Part shown: positions 17,734 through 26,481 of the stretch, in pieces
How the letters are laid out: the number at the start of each line of letters is the position of its first letter
Numbering within the stretch: the first letter of the stretch is position 1
NCBI RefSeq assembly: GCF_000682695.1
Contig: NZ_AWFG01000074.1
Span: 124,001-188,000, forward strand
DNA: 64,000 bases
From: Hyphomonas chukchiensis
Lineage (GTDB): Bacteria; Pseudomonadota; Alphaproteobacteria; Caulobacterales; Hyphomonadaceae
Direction of reading: 5' to 3'
Notes under the pieces: generated by a model
Databases searched by the model: none
What the model was told of the DNA's origin: nothing
Seen by the model: only the letters and a program-made list of their open reading frames with translations
Translations under genes and position numbers: made by a program

Positions 17734-19412
17734 GCGGCTACCATTTCGCGCACGCCCGGAAGCACTTCGCCGCGCGCGTCCTGATAGCCCTTGGCTTCAG
17801 ACCACGCGATGCCGCCGCCGACGATAACCGTATCGACGCCATGCGAGTCGCGGACATAGCGATGCCCGTCACCTGGAACGTCGTTGACGAACTTCTCTTC
17901 GCCACGCGCGATGGTGGAGGGATCGAAGATTGCAATGTCGGCAATCATGCCTTCCTTCAGCATGCCCCGTTCCGGAATGCCCCAGATGGCGGCTGTGTCG
18001 GACGTGATCTTCTTCACGGCGGATTCGACCGTCATCAGGTTCAGGTCGCGCACGAAGTGCGAGAAGAGGTAGCCCGTGTCGCCATAGGTGGAGAAGGAGA
18101 GGATGTGCGCGCCGCCATCGCTGGCGCCGATATGGACGCGCGGATGGTTGAGCAGGCCAGCAACCTTTGCATCATCATTGTGGCCCATGCCGGCCGACAG
18201 GAAGTGGGCTTCGAGGCCCTCTTCGACCGACAGGTCCATCATGGCTTCGACCGGCGTTGTCTTGCGCAGTTCGGCGATCTCTTTCAGCGTCTTGCCGACA
18301 TATTTCTGGTTCGCATCGGTCTCGACGTGACGCAGGATCAAGGTAGGCCAGAGGCCCTCGAGCGGCGCGGCTTCCGCAATCAGTTTCACGCGATTTTCGC
18401 TGTCGCTGAAGAAGGCACTGATCTCGTCCGGCGTGCCGAAGCGCATGATCTTGTACCAGGTGGGGAAGCGCATGAAGAGGAGGCTCGGCACCGAGAAGCT
18501 GAAGCTGATGTCGATGGGACGGGTCTGGACCTGTGGCCATACGCGGGCGCCGCGGGCGAATTGTTCGTCAACGCGGGCCATGACACGGTTCACGGCGTCG
18601 ACATTGTCGGCGTTCATGAAGAGGGGCGAGAACGTGGTCGGGATATTGTACTTCAGCGACAGCTCGGCGAGCTGGTCGAGGCGGGCGATGGTGAGATCGG
18701 AATCGTAGAATTCCGGCACGATCTGCAGGACGCGGCCATATTCGCCGAGCACGCTGGCGAGGGCATCGACTTCACGGGCATCAGCGTAGCGGCTTGGCAC
18801 CGGCTGGAGCTTTTCGTCCATGTCGACATAGCTGGTCGAGAGACCGGCAGCGCCGGCATCGAGGCATTCACGCAGGACGCTCTGCATTTCGGCGATCTCG
18901 GCATCGGTTGCCGTGCGCTCGGTGGCGGCTTCATTCATGACCCAGAGACGGATGACCGAGTGGCCGACGAGCGGCGCCACATTGATGGCGAGGCCCTTGC
19001 GGATGCGCGTGATGTATTCGGAGAATGTTTCCCAGTCCCAGACGACGCCTTCCTTGAAGGCCTTGAGCGGCATCTCTTCGATCTGGTTGAACATGCCGAC
19101 CAGTCTCATGCGGTGCTTGGCCTTGAGCGGCGCGAGCGAGAGCGAGCAGTTGCCGGGCACGATGGTCGTGACGCCGTGCGCGAGGGCCGGCTTGGCGCAG
19201 CCATCCCAGAGGAGCTGGGCATCGAAGTGGGTGTGGGGATCAATGAAGCCCGGCGCGACGATCTTGCCGGCGGCGTCGATTTCCTCGCGTGCGGATTCCG
19301 GCACCTGGCCGATCTTGACGATGCGATTGCCCATGACGGCCACGTCGGCCTTGAAAGCCGGCAGGCCTGAGCCGTCGACCACTTTTCCATTCCTGATGAC
19401 AAGATCATACAT
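17730..19412 (-). CDS. Amidohydrolase, N-acyl-D-amino-acid deacylase-like
   Basis: The 560-aa protein belongs to the amidohydrolase superfamily. It begins MYDLVIRNGKVVDGSG with the metal-binding APGFIDPHTHFDAQLLWD (HxH) and GVTTIVPGNCSLSLAP, the pattern of D-aminoacylases and N-acyl-D-glutamate/aspartate deacylases. Later blocks VHIGASDGGAHI and GMIADIAIFDPSTIARG complete the barrel and beta-sandwich. No signal peptide is present. It starts 18 nt after the 84-aa gene and overlaps the epoxide hydrolase gene by 4 nt. The true substrate could be any N-acyl or cyclic amide, and the neighbours do not decide it. Confidence 0.87.
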   Translation of the reverse strand: MYDLVIRNGKVVDGSGLPAFKADVAVMGNRIVKIGQVPESAREEIDAAGKIVAPGFIDPHTHFDAQLLWDGCAKPALAHGVTTIVPGNCSLSLAPLKAKHRMRLVGMFNQIEEMPLKAFKEGVVWDWETFSEYITRIRKGLAINVAPLVGHSVIRLWVMNEAATERTATDAEIAEMQSVLRECLDAGAAGLSTSYVDMDEKLQPVPSRYADAREVDALASVLGEYGRVLQIVPEFYDSDLTIARLDQLAELSLKYNIPTTFSPLFMNADNVDAVNRVMARVDEQFARGARVWPQVQTRPIDISFSFSVPSLLFMRFPTWYKIMRFGTPDEISAFFSDSENRVKLIAEAAPLEGLWPTLILRHVETDANQKYVGKTLKEIAELRKTTPVEAMMDLSVEEGLEAHFLSAGMGHNDDAKVAGLLNHPRVHIGASDGGAHILSFSTYGDTGYLFSHFVRDLNLMTVESAVKKITSDTAAIWGIPERGMLKEGMIADIAIFDPSTIARGEEKFVNDVPGDGHRYVRDSHGVDTVIVGGGIAWSEAKGYQDARGEVLPGVREMVAA

Positions 19413-19430
19413 GTCGATGTCCCTCCATTA

Positions 19431-19685
19431 TTATTGTTGTGTTGAATTCGAATTCACAAATCTGTTCGACGCGGCCTCAAGGGCATCGCGCACATGGTGC
19501 CAGCCCTGCCCGATCAGGGCGTCCGGCGTGGTCGCGCCGCAGCTGTCCATCAGGACACGCACGGCATATTCATCGAGGGCGACAAGTGTCTGGCCGCCAT
19601 TCTCGTATTGCAGGGTCACGTTGAGCTCGGCATCCCCGTCATGGGCTGCGGCGAGTTCGACCCGGCTGATGACCGCGCCGCTCAT
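19431..19685 (-). CDS. Small hypothetical protein, 84 aa
   Basis: This short acidic protein is not recognised. It begins MSGAVISRVELAAAHDGDAELNVTLQYENGG and ends NSNSTQQ, with an alternation that suggests beta-strands followed by a helix (ATTPDALIGQGWHHVRDALEAAS). It overlaps the upstream 78-aa gene by 4 nt and precedes the amidohydrolase by 18 nt, so operon structure strongly supports that it is translated. It may form a two-part small complex with its upstream neighbour, which is an inference from tight coupling only. Confidence 0.65.
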   Translation of the reverse strand: MSGAVISRVELAAAHDGDAELNVTLQYENGGQTLVALDEYAVRVLMDSCGATTPDALIGQGWHHVRDALEAASNRFVNSNSTQQ

Positions 19686-19918
19686 CCGTAAGCGAGCGGC
19701 GGCTCAACGAAGATCACATCGCTCGGCAGGATGTTGTTGCTGCCCGTGCCCATGCGGGCCGCGGCGCGCATGTAGACGTGGAGGTTCCAGCTTTGAAGGC
19801 TGGCGATGGCGTCTTTTTCGGAAAGATCCGGCAGTTCGCGACTGGCGATATGGCTCCAGTCGTCCCCTACTTGGGGCAGGATGGATTTGCGAACGCGCGA
19901 AAGCTGTTCAACCGGCAT
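19682..19918 (-). CDS. Small hypothetical protein, first gene of palindrome-controlled operon
   Basis: The 78-aa product begins MPVEQLSRVRKSILPQVGDD. The start at 19918 is set by GGAGGAA, 6 nt upstream; an ATG eight codons earlier lies almost inside the operator palindrome. The C-terminal part (LQSWNLHVYMRAAARMGTGSNNILPSDVIFVEPPLA) recalls the end of a LysM-like or carrier segment, but I cannot assign a family. It is the promoter-proximal gene of the operon that ends with the TetR gene at 14535. Function unknown. Confidence 0.65.
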   Translation of the reverse strand: MPVEQLSRVRKSILPQVGDDWSHIASRELPDLSEKDAIASLQSWNLHVYMRAAARMGTGSNNILPSDVIFVEPPLAYG

Positions 19919-19940
19919 ATGTATTCCTCCGTCATTTTTC

Positions 19941-19964
19941 ATAATTAGAACGCGTTCTAATTAT
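19941..19964. promoter_or_regulatory. Perfect 24-bp palindrome, probable TetR operator
   Basis: The two 12-nt halves ATAATTAGAACG and CGTTCTAATTAT are exact reverse complements, with core TTAGAACGCGTTCTAA. On the minus strand TTGTCA lies just upstream of the palindrome and a TAATTAT-like element lies at its downstream end, so it would sit between -35 and -10. That is the classical position for a TetR repressor. The likely binder is the TetR protein encoded last in the operon (14535-15260). Confidence 0.7.
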
Positions 19965-20002
19965 TTGACAAGCTATGACGCAGAGGAAGGGAATGGGGCG
20001 GG

Positions 20003-20908
20003 TTAGAGGCGGCGTGCGCCGATCGTGACGCCGAGGTGGAGGGTTTCGCCAGGCTGCAGGATTCTGAGGCCCGCCTCGCGCATGTCGTCCGCCTCGAAGG
20101 CGCCGGTGCAGTGCGTTACGGGTTCGAAACAGAAATAAGGTTCATTCGCGGGCGTGTAGACGACGCAATGGGTCGCGTCGCCCGTTGCCTTGAGGGTGAG
20201 GTCGAGGCCTGCGTCGGCCTGCGTGATGCGCGCCGTTCCGGGCCAGCCGTCGAAACAGTGATCGAGGACGCAATTCGAGACCAGGCGGAGCGTGGCGAAA
20301 CTGTTGGTGCTGTCGGGAGCCTTCGGCGTGGGGGCCGTGTCGCCCAGGGGTGGCCAGATGCGTTTGGCAGCGAACTGGAGGCGTGTGGAGGCTGTGCGCG
20401 GGAAATAGGGATGGAAGCCGAGGCCTGCCGGCATGGGCGTTTGGCCGGTGTTCCGGAGTGTGAGCGACAGGCCTATGCCCGCCTTGCCGACGGTTATTTC
20501 CTGCAGGCATTCATAGGGCCAGGGCCAGCCATTGCCGCCGGTGAGGCGAAGCACGGCGCGGGAACTGTCCTGCTCCACGACATCCCACGCACGCTGCCAG
20601 CCCTCGCCATGGATGACATGTTCGTCGCCTTCCCAGTTGGGTGCGAGCTGGTGCGTCTTGCCCTCGAAAGTGAATTGGCCCCGCCGGATTCGGTTGGAAT
20701 AGGGAACGAGGGGGAAGCAGGCGGACTCCAGCGCGCTGGACGGACCAGTCGTCAGGTCGCGCCGGAGGATGTCCACGCCTTCATACGTGGCTGAGACGAT
20801 GCGGCCGCCGCGAGCCGCGTCGATCTCGACTTCATATCCATGGGCGGCGATGCGCACGACGGCCTGTGCAGGACTGGCCGTCGTGCGCGTAAGATCAGTA
20901 TTATTCAC
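20003..20908 (-). CDS. Aldose 1-epimerase family protein (mutarotase)
   Basis: The 301-aa galactose-mutarotase-fold protein has the family blocks GGRIVSATYEGVDILRR, SACFPLVPYSNRIRRGQFTFEG, VIHGEGWQRAWDV (catalytic-type His), GLGFHPYFPR and VVYTPANEPYFCFEPVTH. It interconverts alpha and beta anomers of free sugars. Its start overlaps the GH3 stop by 8 nt, so it is made together with that beta-glycosidase and may feed the beta-anomer released by hydrolysis into metabolism. No signal peptide is seen. Xylose or glucose are plausible substrates. The shorter C-terminus compared with GalM suggests the YeaD/DUF4432-like edge of the family is possible. Confidence 0.88.
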   Translation of the reverse strand: MNNTDLTRTTASPAQAVVRIAAHGYEVEIDAARGGRIVSATYEGVDILRRDLTTGPSSALESACFPLVPYSNRIRRGQFTFEGKTHQLAPNWEGDEHVIHGEGWQRAWDVVEQDSSRAVLRLTGGNGWPWPYECLQEITVGKAGIGLSLTLRNTGQTPMPAGLGFHPYFPRTASTRLQFAAKRIWPPLGDTAPTPKAPDSTNSFATLRLVSNCVLDHCFDGWPGTARITQADAGLDLTLKATGDATHCVVYTPANEPYFCFEPVTHCTGAFEADDMREAGLRILQPGETLHLGVTIGARRL

Positions 20909-23399
20909 TCAGACAGGTTTCCTGCGCATCTTCATCTTCGGAGAAATGGACATCCGTCACGGCGACCGTACCTGCGCCCTCTACCTTGAGACTGAAGGGC
21001 GATGTCACGGCTTTCATGTCCATGGCCGTGAGGCAGCTGAGCGAGAGGCGGACCTCGGTCCATTCATTCGCATTGGCGACCTCGGCCGGGAGCGTGTCAT
21101 AGCCCGCGCAATCATCGGCTTCGCACTGCATGCCGATCTCGACCTTGCCGGCCGTGCTGGACTTCAGCATCAGCGTCAGTTCCATGTCGCCATTGGTTTC
21201 GCGCAGGAAATCGCGGGCCGTGCCGTCCTTGAAGGCGACGCTGCCCCCTGCCCCGCCGAAGGTGAAGAGGAGCGCGTCTTCCTGGGCGTTGTGGTCGACG
21301 CGGGATTGCGTGACGTCGCCCGTGAGCTCCGCCGCCCAGTCGGAGACGAAGCTGCCATTCTCGAAGAAGACGCTGTTGGCGCGCGCTGACACGAGGTCGG
21401 CACTGACCGTTTCATCAAGATCAGATGGGACAGCGCCCGGCGCGGCATAGGAGAGGCCATAGCCATAGGCGAAGAGCGGATCGTAGACAGCGTCGCCAAC
21501 ATTCAGCGGCTGCTGGTCGGCGGCGCGCGGCCAGGAGAATGAAAGCTTGCCGGTGAAGTCGTAACGCGGCTGGCCTTCGGCATCGGCGATGAGGAGGTCG
21601 GCAATGCCGGCGCCTTCGCTGCCCGGCCACCATGCGGCGACAAAGGCATCAGACGCATTGAGTTCCGGATTCACCCACATCGGACGGCCAGAGAGGAAGA
21701 CTGTCACCACGGGGATGCCGTCTGCCTTCAGCTTCTGGAGCAGGTTGCGTTCTTTCGTGCCATCAATGTCATAGGCGAGGTGGTCGACGTCTCCGCGGAA
21801 TTCCGCATACGGCTCTTCACCGAAGACGATGATGGCGACGTCCGGCTTGGCCGTGTAGCTGCCATCTGCGTTATACGTGACATTCGCAGCAGCGCCCTGG
21901 AGCCCATCCAGTATGGAATCGGCATTCGGGAAGAGGTCGTTCGACATGCCGCCGCCCTGCCATGTCAGGGTCCAGCCGCCCGCCTGTTTGGAAATATTGT
22001 CGGCGCCGTTACCGGCCACGAGAATCTTTGCATCCGGTTTGATGGGAAGGACGGAGCCTTCATTCTTGAGGAGAACAAGCGATTCCCTCACGGCTTGGCG
22101 TGCCACGGCGCGATGCTCGGGAGAACCGAGAATCTCCGTCCGTCCTGACAGCGGACGCTCAGACGGGCGCGCCTGGTCGAAGACCTTGTAATAGAACTTG
22201 GCGCGCAGGATGCGGCGGACGGCATCATCGAGGCGGGCCATCGGGATTTCGCCGGATTTCACTTCGGCGAGCGTGTTCTTGTAGAGGCCCTTCCAGCTGT
22301 CAGGCGCCATATACATGTCGAGGCCGGCGAGCAGCGCTGCCGGGCAGTCTTCAGTTGTACATCCCTCCAGCTGGCCATGCGCATTCCAGTCCCCCACGAC
22401 GAATCCGTTGAAGCCCATACGCCCCTTCAGGACATCGGTGAGCAGGTAATGATCGCCATGAATCTTGGAGCCGTTCCAGCTTGAGAAGGACGCCATGACA
22501 GAAAGGGCGCCGGCTTCAATGGCGGGCGGATAGCCAGCCGCATGCAACCGCACCAGATCGGCTTCCGGCAGGATGGCATCGCCCTGGTCCTTGCCGCCGT
22601 CTGTACCGCCATCCCCCAGGAAGTGCTTGGCCGTAGAGATGACATGCTCGTCGCTCAGGAAGTCATCGGAGCCGAAAACGCCCTGAAGGCCTTCCACGAT
22701 GCGTGGGGAATAGGCGCTGACAATTTCCGGGTCTTCGCCGAAGCCTTCATAGGAGCGTCCCCAGCGGCTGTCGCGGGGCACGGCCACTGTCGGCGCGAAT
22801 GTCCAGTCATGGCCTGTGACGCGCAATTCCGCCGCGGTGACGCGGGCAATCTCGCCCATCAGCTCAGGGTCGCGCATCGCGCCGAGCCCGATATTGTGCG
22901 GGAAGAGCGTGCCGCCGATCACATTATTATGGCCGTGGACCGCATCGATGCCCCAGAGGATCGGGATGGCAACTTCAACGCCTTCGGGGTCGACGGACGC
23001 CATATAATAGGCATCAACTGCCGCGACCCATTCGTCAGCGGTTCCGTATTGCTTGCCATTGGGGCCGGAATTGCCGCCGCTCAGGACGGAACCGAGCCGG
23101 TATTCCTTGACCTCTTCCGGCGTGACCGATCCGTTATCAGCCTGAATGACCTGGCCGACCTTCTGCTCGATCGTCATCCTGGCCATCAGCTCATCGATGC
23201 GTGCTTCAATGTCAGGATCGATTAGGTTGCTTTCGACAGCAGGCCAGAGTTCAACCTCACCTTCCAGGGCCGCTTGAGCCTCCGGTGCGGGTTGCTGTGT
23301 CTCGGCGCTATCGAGATTTGCGGGTGCCGCTGTGTTGCAGGCTGCCAGCAGCAAGGCTGAAAAGCCGAGCAGTGCCCCTTTTTGCGAGTCCATTGCCAT
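20901..23399 (-). CDS. GH3 beta-glycosidase lipoprotein with C-terminal ExoP-type domain
   Basis: The 832-aa protein has a lipobox LLLAAC near residue 20, so a lipid-anchored location is expected. The GH3 barrel contains MTIEQKVGQVIQ, WGIDAVHGHNNV, SAKHFLGDGGT and GFVVGDWNAH (nucleophile Asp). The second domain carries GHGAD-like KILVAGNGADN and the GYGLSY motif. A C-terminal beta-sandwich of about 150 residues fits the ExoP/galactose-binding-like module of exo-1,3/1,4-beta-glucanases. GGGAGG lies 7 nt before the start. It is divergent from the GH115 gene across a XylR-type box, so activity on xylo- or gluco-oligosaccharides is likely; the exact specificity is not readable. Confidence 0.92.
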   Translation of the reverse strand: MAMDSQKGALLGFSALLLAACNTAAPANLDSAETQQPAPEAQAALEGEVELWPAVESNLIDPDIEARIDELMARMTIEQKVGQVIQADNGSVTPEEVKEYRLGSVLSGGNSGPNGKQYGTADEWVAAVDAYYMASVDPEGVEVAIPILWGIDAVHGHNNVIGGTLFPHNIGLGAMRDPELMGEIARVTAAELRVTGHDWTFAPTVAVPRDSRWGRSYEGFGEDPEIVSAYSPRIVEGLQGVFGSDDFLSDEHVISTAKHFLGDGGTDGGKDQGDAILPEADLVRLHAAGYPPAIEAGALSVMASFSSWNGSKIHGDHYLLTDVLKGRMGFNGFVVGDWNAHGQLEGCTTEDCPAALLAGLDMYMAPDSWKGLYKNTLAEVKSGEIPMARLDDAVRRILRAKFYYKVFDQARPSERPLSGRTEILGSPEHRAVARQAVRESLVLLKNEGSVLPIKPDAKILVAGNGADNISKQAGGWTLTWQGGGMSNDLFPNADSILDGLQGAAANVTYNADGSYTAKPDVAIIVFGEEPYAEFRGDVDHLAYDIDGTKERNLLQKLKADGIPVVTVFLSGRPMWVNPELNASDAFVAAWWPGSEGAGIADLLIADAEGQPRYDFTGKLSFSWPRAADQQPLNVGDAVYDPLFAYGYGLSYAAPGAVPSDLDETVSADLVSARANSVFFENGSFVSDWAAELTGDVTQSRVDHNAQEDALLFTFGGAGGSVAFKDGTARDFLRETNGDMELTLMLKSSTAGKVEIGMQCEADDCAGYDTLPAEVANANEWTEVRLSLSCLTAMDMKAVTSPFSLKVEGAGTVAVTDVHFSEDEDAQETCLSE

Positions 23400-23491
23400 T
23401 CCTGTTCCTCCCGGGATGATTCACCCTTTGCGGGCATTATGGGTCGCCATCCATTTTGCGGCCCCTTCGGAAGAAGGGTTGCGCGGAAAAA

Positions 23492-23505
23492 TGATGGCGT
23501 TAACA
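23492..23505. promoter_or_regulatory. XylR-type operator between GH3 and GH115 genes
   Basis: TGATGGCGTTAACA matches the near-palindromic consensus TGWTAGCGNTAMCA, with one difference (G for A at position 5). It lies in the 167-nt divergent gap, where it could repress both transcripts. The same motif recurs at 28309, 32283, 32495 and 40993. Confidence 0.65.
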
Positions 23506-23566
23506 TTTTGGCTAAACGAAAATGAGCCCCGGTTCAACGGGAAACGAACTCAGGGGAGAAAACATC

Positions 23567-26479
23567 ATGATTCATCCGGCGCGAAGATCGTTTATCCCGA
23601 CTATTCTGACCCCGCTCTTAGCCCTGTTTTTCTGCATGATTCCTTCGGCCTGCGCACAGGTGCCGCCTGTTGCGGAGCTTTTGTCCGATGCGCCAGCCGC
23701 GCAGGTTTCCACCGAGCAAGGCGCGCGAGGCTTCCCGCTTTTCGAGAATGGCGTGGCGACGACCATTCTCGTTGATCCGGACGATGATCCGGGAATTCTG
23801 CGCGCCGTGCGCAACCTGCAAGCCGACCTCGAAGCCCGCGGGTCTGCCCGCCCTGAGATCAACACGGCCATTCCAAAACATGCGGACAACCTGATCATTG
23901 TCGGCTCGCTCGCGAAGTCGCGCTGGATCGCGGACCTGAAGGCCAGTGGCCATGTGACGGACACGGGCCTAAGCGGGGAATGGGAAGCGTTCGCTCAGGA
24001 AGTTGTGGAGCGCCCTTTCGATGGCGTGGAGCGTGCGCTCGTCATCACCGGCTCGGACAAGCGTGGGACGATCTATGGCGTCTATGACCTGCTGGACCGG
24101 GCCGGCGTGTCGCCGTGGAACTGGTGGGCCGACGTGCCGATCGCGCCGGTCGATGCGCTCTACGTGGCGCCTGGGCGGCGTGTGGAAAAGCCGGAGGTCA
24201 AGTATCGCGGCATCTTCCTGAACGACGAGAACCCTGCCCTACTCGACTGGGTAAACGAGACATTCGGCGGCTTCAATCACGCCTTCTACGAGCGCGTTTT
24301 CGAACTGCTGCTGCGCCAGAAGGCCAATTACCTGTGGCCCGCCATGTGGGGCAAGGCGTTCTATGATGACGACCCGATGAACGCCGTGCTGGCCGATGAA
24401 TACGGCATCGTCATCGGCACATCCCATCACGAACCGCTGGGTCGCGCTCATGTGGAGTGGGAGCGCTATGGCGAGGGCGACTGGAACTATGCCACCAACA
24501 AGGACACGCTGCAGGATTTCTGGCGTTATGGCGTCGAGCGAATTGGCGACCACGAGGCAATCGTGACGATCGGCATGCGCGGCGATGGCGATGAGGCGAT
24601 GGCAGAGGGCACGGCGATTGACCTGCTTGAAGAGATCGTCTCGGACCAGCGCAAGATCATCGAAGACGTGACCGGCGCGCCTGCGGAAGAGACGCCGCAG
24701 CTCTGGGCGCTCTACAAGGAAGTGCAGGATTATTACGACAAGGGCATGGATGCGCCCGGCGACGTCACGCTGCTGTTTGCCGATGATAATTGGGGCAATA
24801 TCCGCCGCCTGCCGGAGCTGGGGAGTGAGCGGCCCGGCGGCTATGGGGTCTACTACCACTTTGATTATGTGGGCGACCCCCGGAACTATAAATGGATCAA
24901 CACGACGCAGATCGAGCGCGTGTGGGAACAGATGAACCTCGCCGATGCATACGGCGCCAAGCAGATATGGATCGTGAATGTCGGTGACCTGAAGCCTATG
25001 GAATTCCCGATCAGCTTCTTCATGGACATGGCGTGGGACCCGTCTGACTTGCCGCTGGAACGGCTGGCGGATTATCCGGAGACATGGGCTGCGGAACAGT
25101 TCGGGCCCGAGCATGCGGCAGAGATCGGCGAGATGCTGACGGCCTATACGCGCTTCAATGCGCGGCGGAAGCCGGAGCTGCTGGAGCCTGGCACATACAG
25201 CTTGGTCAATTTCAATGAGGCGAACCGGATTGTCGCCGAATATGAGGCGCTGGCGGAACGCGCGACATCTGTCGGCGAGCAGCTGCCGGAATCCTATCAG
25301 GACGCTTACAGGCAGCTGGTGTGGTTTCCGATCCATGCAGCAGCGAACCTGTATGCGCTCTATGTGGCGGCCGCGAAGAACCAGCTCTACGCTAGGCAGG
25401 GCCGCGCCGAGACTAACGCCATGGCGGACAGGGTCGATGCCCTGTTCGAGAAGGATGATGAGCTGACGCGAATCTATCACGAGGACATCGCTGACGGGAA
25501 ATGGAACCACATGATGGCCCAGACCCATATCGGCTACACGTACTGGCAACAGCCCGAGCAAGACAACAAGCCGGAGACGGTGCGCATTGAGGTTCCGGAA
25601 GCGGCGGGGCTGGGCGTCACTGTTCCGGGGACGGAGGCGATTTCGACGGGGTCTGATACCAAGCTAACGATGCCTCTGTTCGCGCCTTATGGCCGTTCAG
25701 TGCAGACATTCGATGTGTTCAATCGCGGACAGGCGCCGTTTGAATTTGCGGTCATGTCGGATGCAGACTGGGTCGAGGTGTCTGCGCCCGAAGCAGAGGT
25801 TGCGATACAAAGCCCCGTGACTGTCTCGATCGACTGGCACCTTGCGCCCGAGGGGCGGGCCGATGCGACAGTGTGGGTCACGAGCGGCGACGTGCGCATA
25901 CCTGTCAGCGTTCCGACGCATAAGTTCAGTGTGCCAGCGGGCAGCGATGCCTTTGTCGAAACGGATGGCATTGTCAGCTTTGCAGCGAGTGCGGCGCAGA
26001 CTGTTCAGGATGGCGTGGAGGTGACCTGGAAGGTGATCCCGAACCTAGGCCGGACGGGTGACAGTATCAGCGTGTTTCCGGTGACGGCTGATAGCCAGGT
26101 GCCGGGGGCGGCCGGTTCTCCAAGCCTGTCTTACGATATCTACGTCACAGAGCCGGGTGACTATACGGTCTATACGACCTTGGCGCCCAGTCTCGATTTT
26201 CGCGGCAAGGGGGGGCTGAAATATGCCGTCTCCGTGAATGACGAGGCGCCGCAGGTGGTCAACATCAATGCCGACACGTCGCAGGCCGCATGGGAGAAGA
26301 CTGTCGCCGATTATGCAAACGTTCAGGAGACAAAACACAGGATAGAGGCCGCGGGCGTGCAGCGCGTCACACTATGGGCCGTTGATCCCGGTGTGGTGTT
26401 CCAGCATGTCACGGTCGCGCGGCGGCCTCTGCCCCCGTCCTATCTGGGACCGCCGCCGAGCGTTCAGGCTGGCAACTAG
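23567..26479 (+). CDS. GH115 xylan alpha-glucuronidase
   Basis: The product is 970 aa from the ATG at 23567, which has GGGGAGAAAACATC upstream. An in-frame ATG 15 codons earlier lacks this. A signal peptide ends near SACAQ (residue about 28). The central region carries GH115-typical stretches: GSDKRGTIYGVYDLLDRAGVSPWNWWADVP, KYRGIFLNDENPALLDW, NYLWPAMWGKAFYDDDP, GTSHHEPLGRAHVEW and VTIGMRGDGDEAM. A C-terminal beta-sandwich follows. The family removes 4-O-methyl-glucuronic acid from polymeric glucuronoxylan, in contrast to GH67, which acts on oligomer ends. It is convergent with the GH43 gene, leaving 2 nt between their stops. Confidence 0.92.
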   Translation: MIHPARRSFIPTILTPLLALFFCMIPSACAQVPPVAELLSDAPAAQVSTEQGARGFPLFENGVATTILVDPDDDPGILRAVRNLQADLEARGSARPEINTAIPKHADNLIIVGSLAKSRWIADLKASGHVTDTGLSGEWEAFAQEVVERPFDGVERALVITGSDKRGTIYGVYDLLDRAGVSPWNWWADVPIAPVDALYVAPGRRVEKPEVKYRGIFLNDENPALLDWVNETFGGFNHAFYERVFELLLRQKANYLWPAMWGKAFYDDDPMNAVLADEYGIVIGTSHHEPLGRAHVEWERYGEGDWNYATNKDTLQDFWRYGVERIGDHEAIVTIGMRGDGDEAMAEGTAIDLLEEIVSDQRKIIEDVTGAPAEETPQLWALYKEVQDYYDKGMDAPGDVTLLFADDNWGNIRRLPELGSERPGGYGVYYHFDYVGDPRNYKWINTTQIERVWEQMNLADAYGAKQIWIVNVGDLKPMEFPISFFMDMAWDPSDLPLERLADYPETWAAEQFGPEHAAEIGEMLTAYTRFNARRKPELLEPGTYSLVNFNEANRIVAEYEALAERATSVGEQLPESYQDAYRQLVWFPIHAAANLYALYVAAAKNQLYARQGRAETNAMADRVDALFEKDDELTRIYHEDIADGKWNHMMAQTHIGYTYWQQPEQDNKPETVRIEVPEAAGLGVTVPGTEAISTGSDTKLTMPLFAPYGRSVQTFDVFNRGQAPFEFAVMSDADWVEVSAPEAEVAIQSPVTVSIDWHLAPEGRADATVWVTSGDVRIPVSVPTHKFSVPAGSDAFVETDGIVSFAASAAQTVQDGVEVTWKVIPNLGRTGDSISVFPVTADSQVPGAAGSPSLSYDIYVTEPGDYTVYTTLAPSLDFRGKGGLKYAVSVNDEAPQVVNINADTSQAAWEKTVADYANVQETKHRIEAAGVQRVTLWAVDPGVVFQHVTVARRPLPPSYLGPPPSVQAGN

Positions 26480-26481
26480 GC

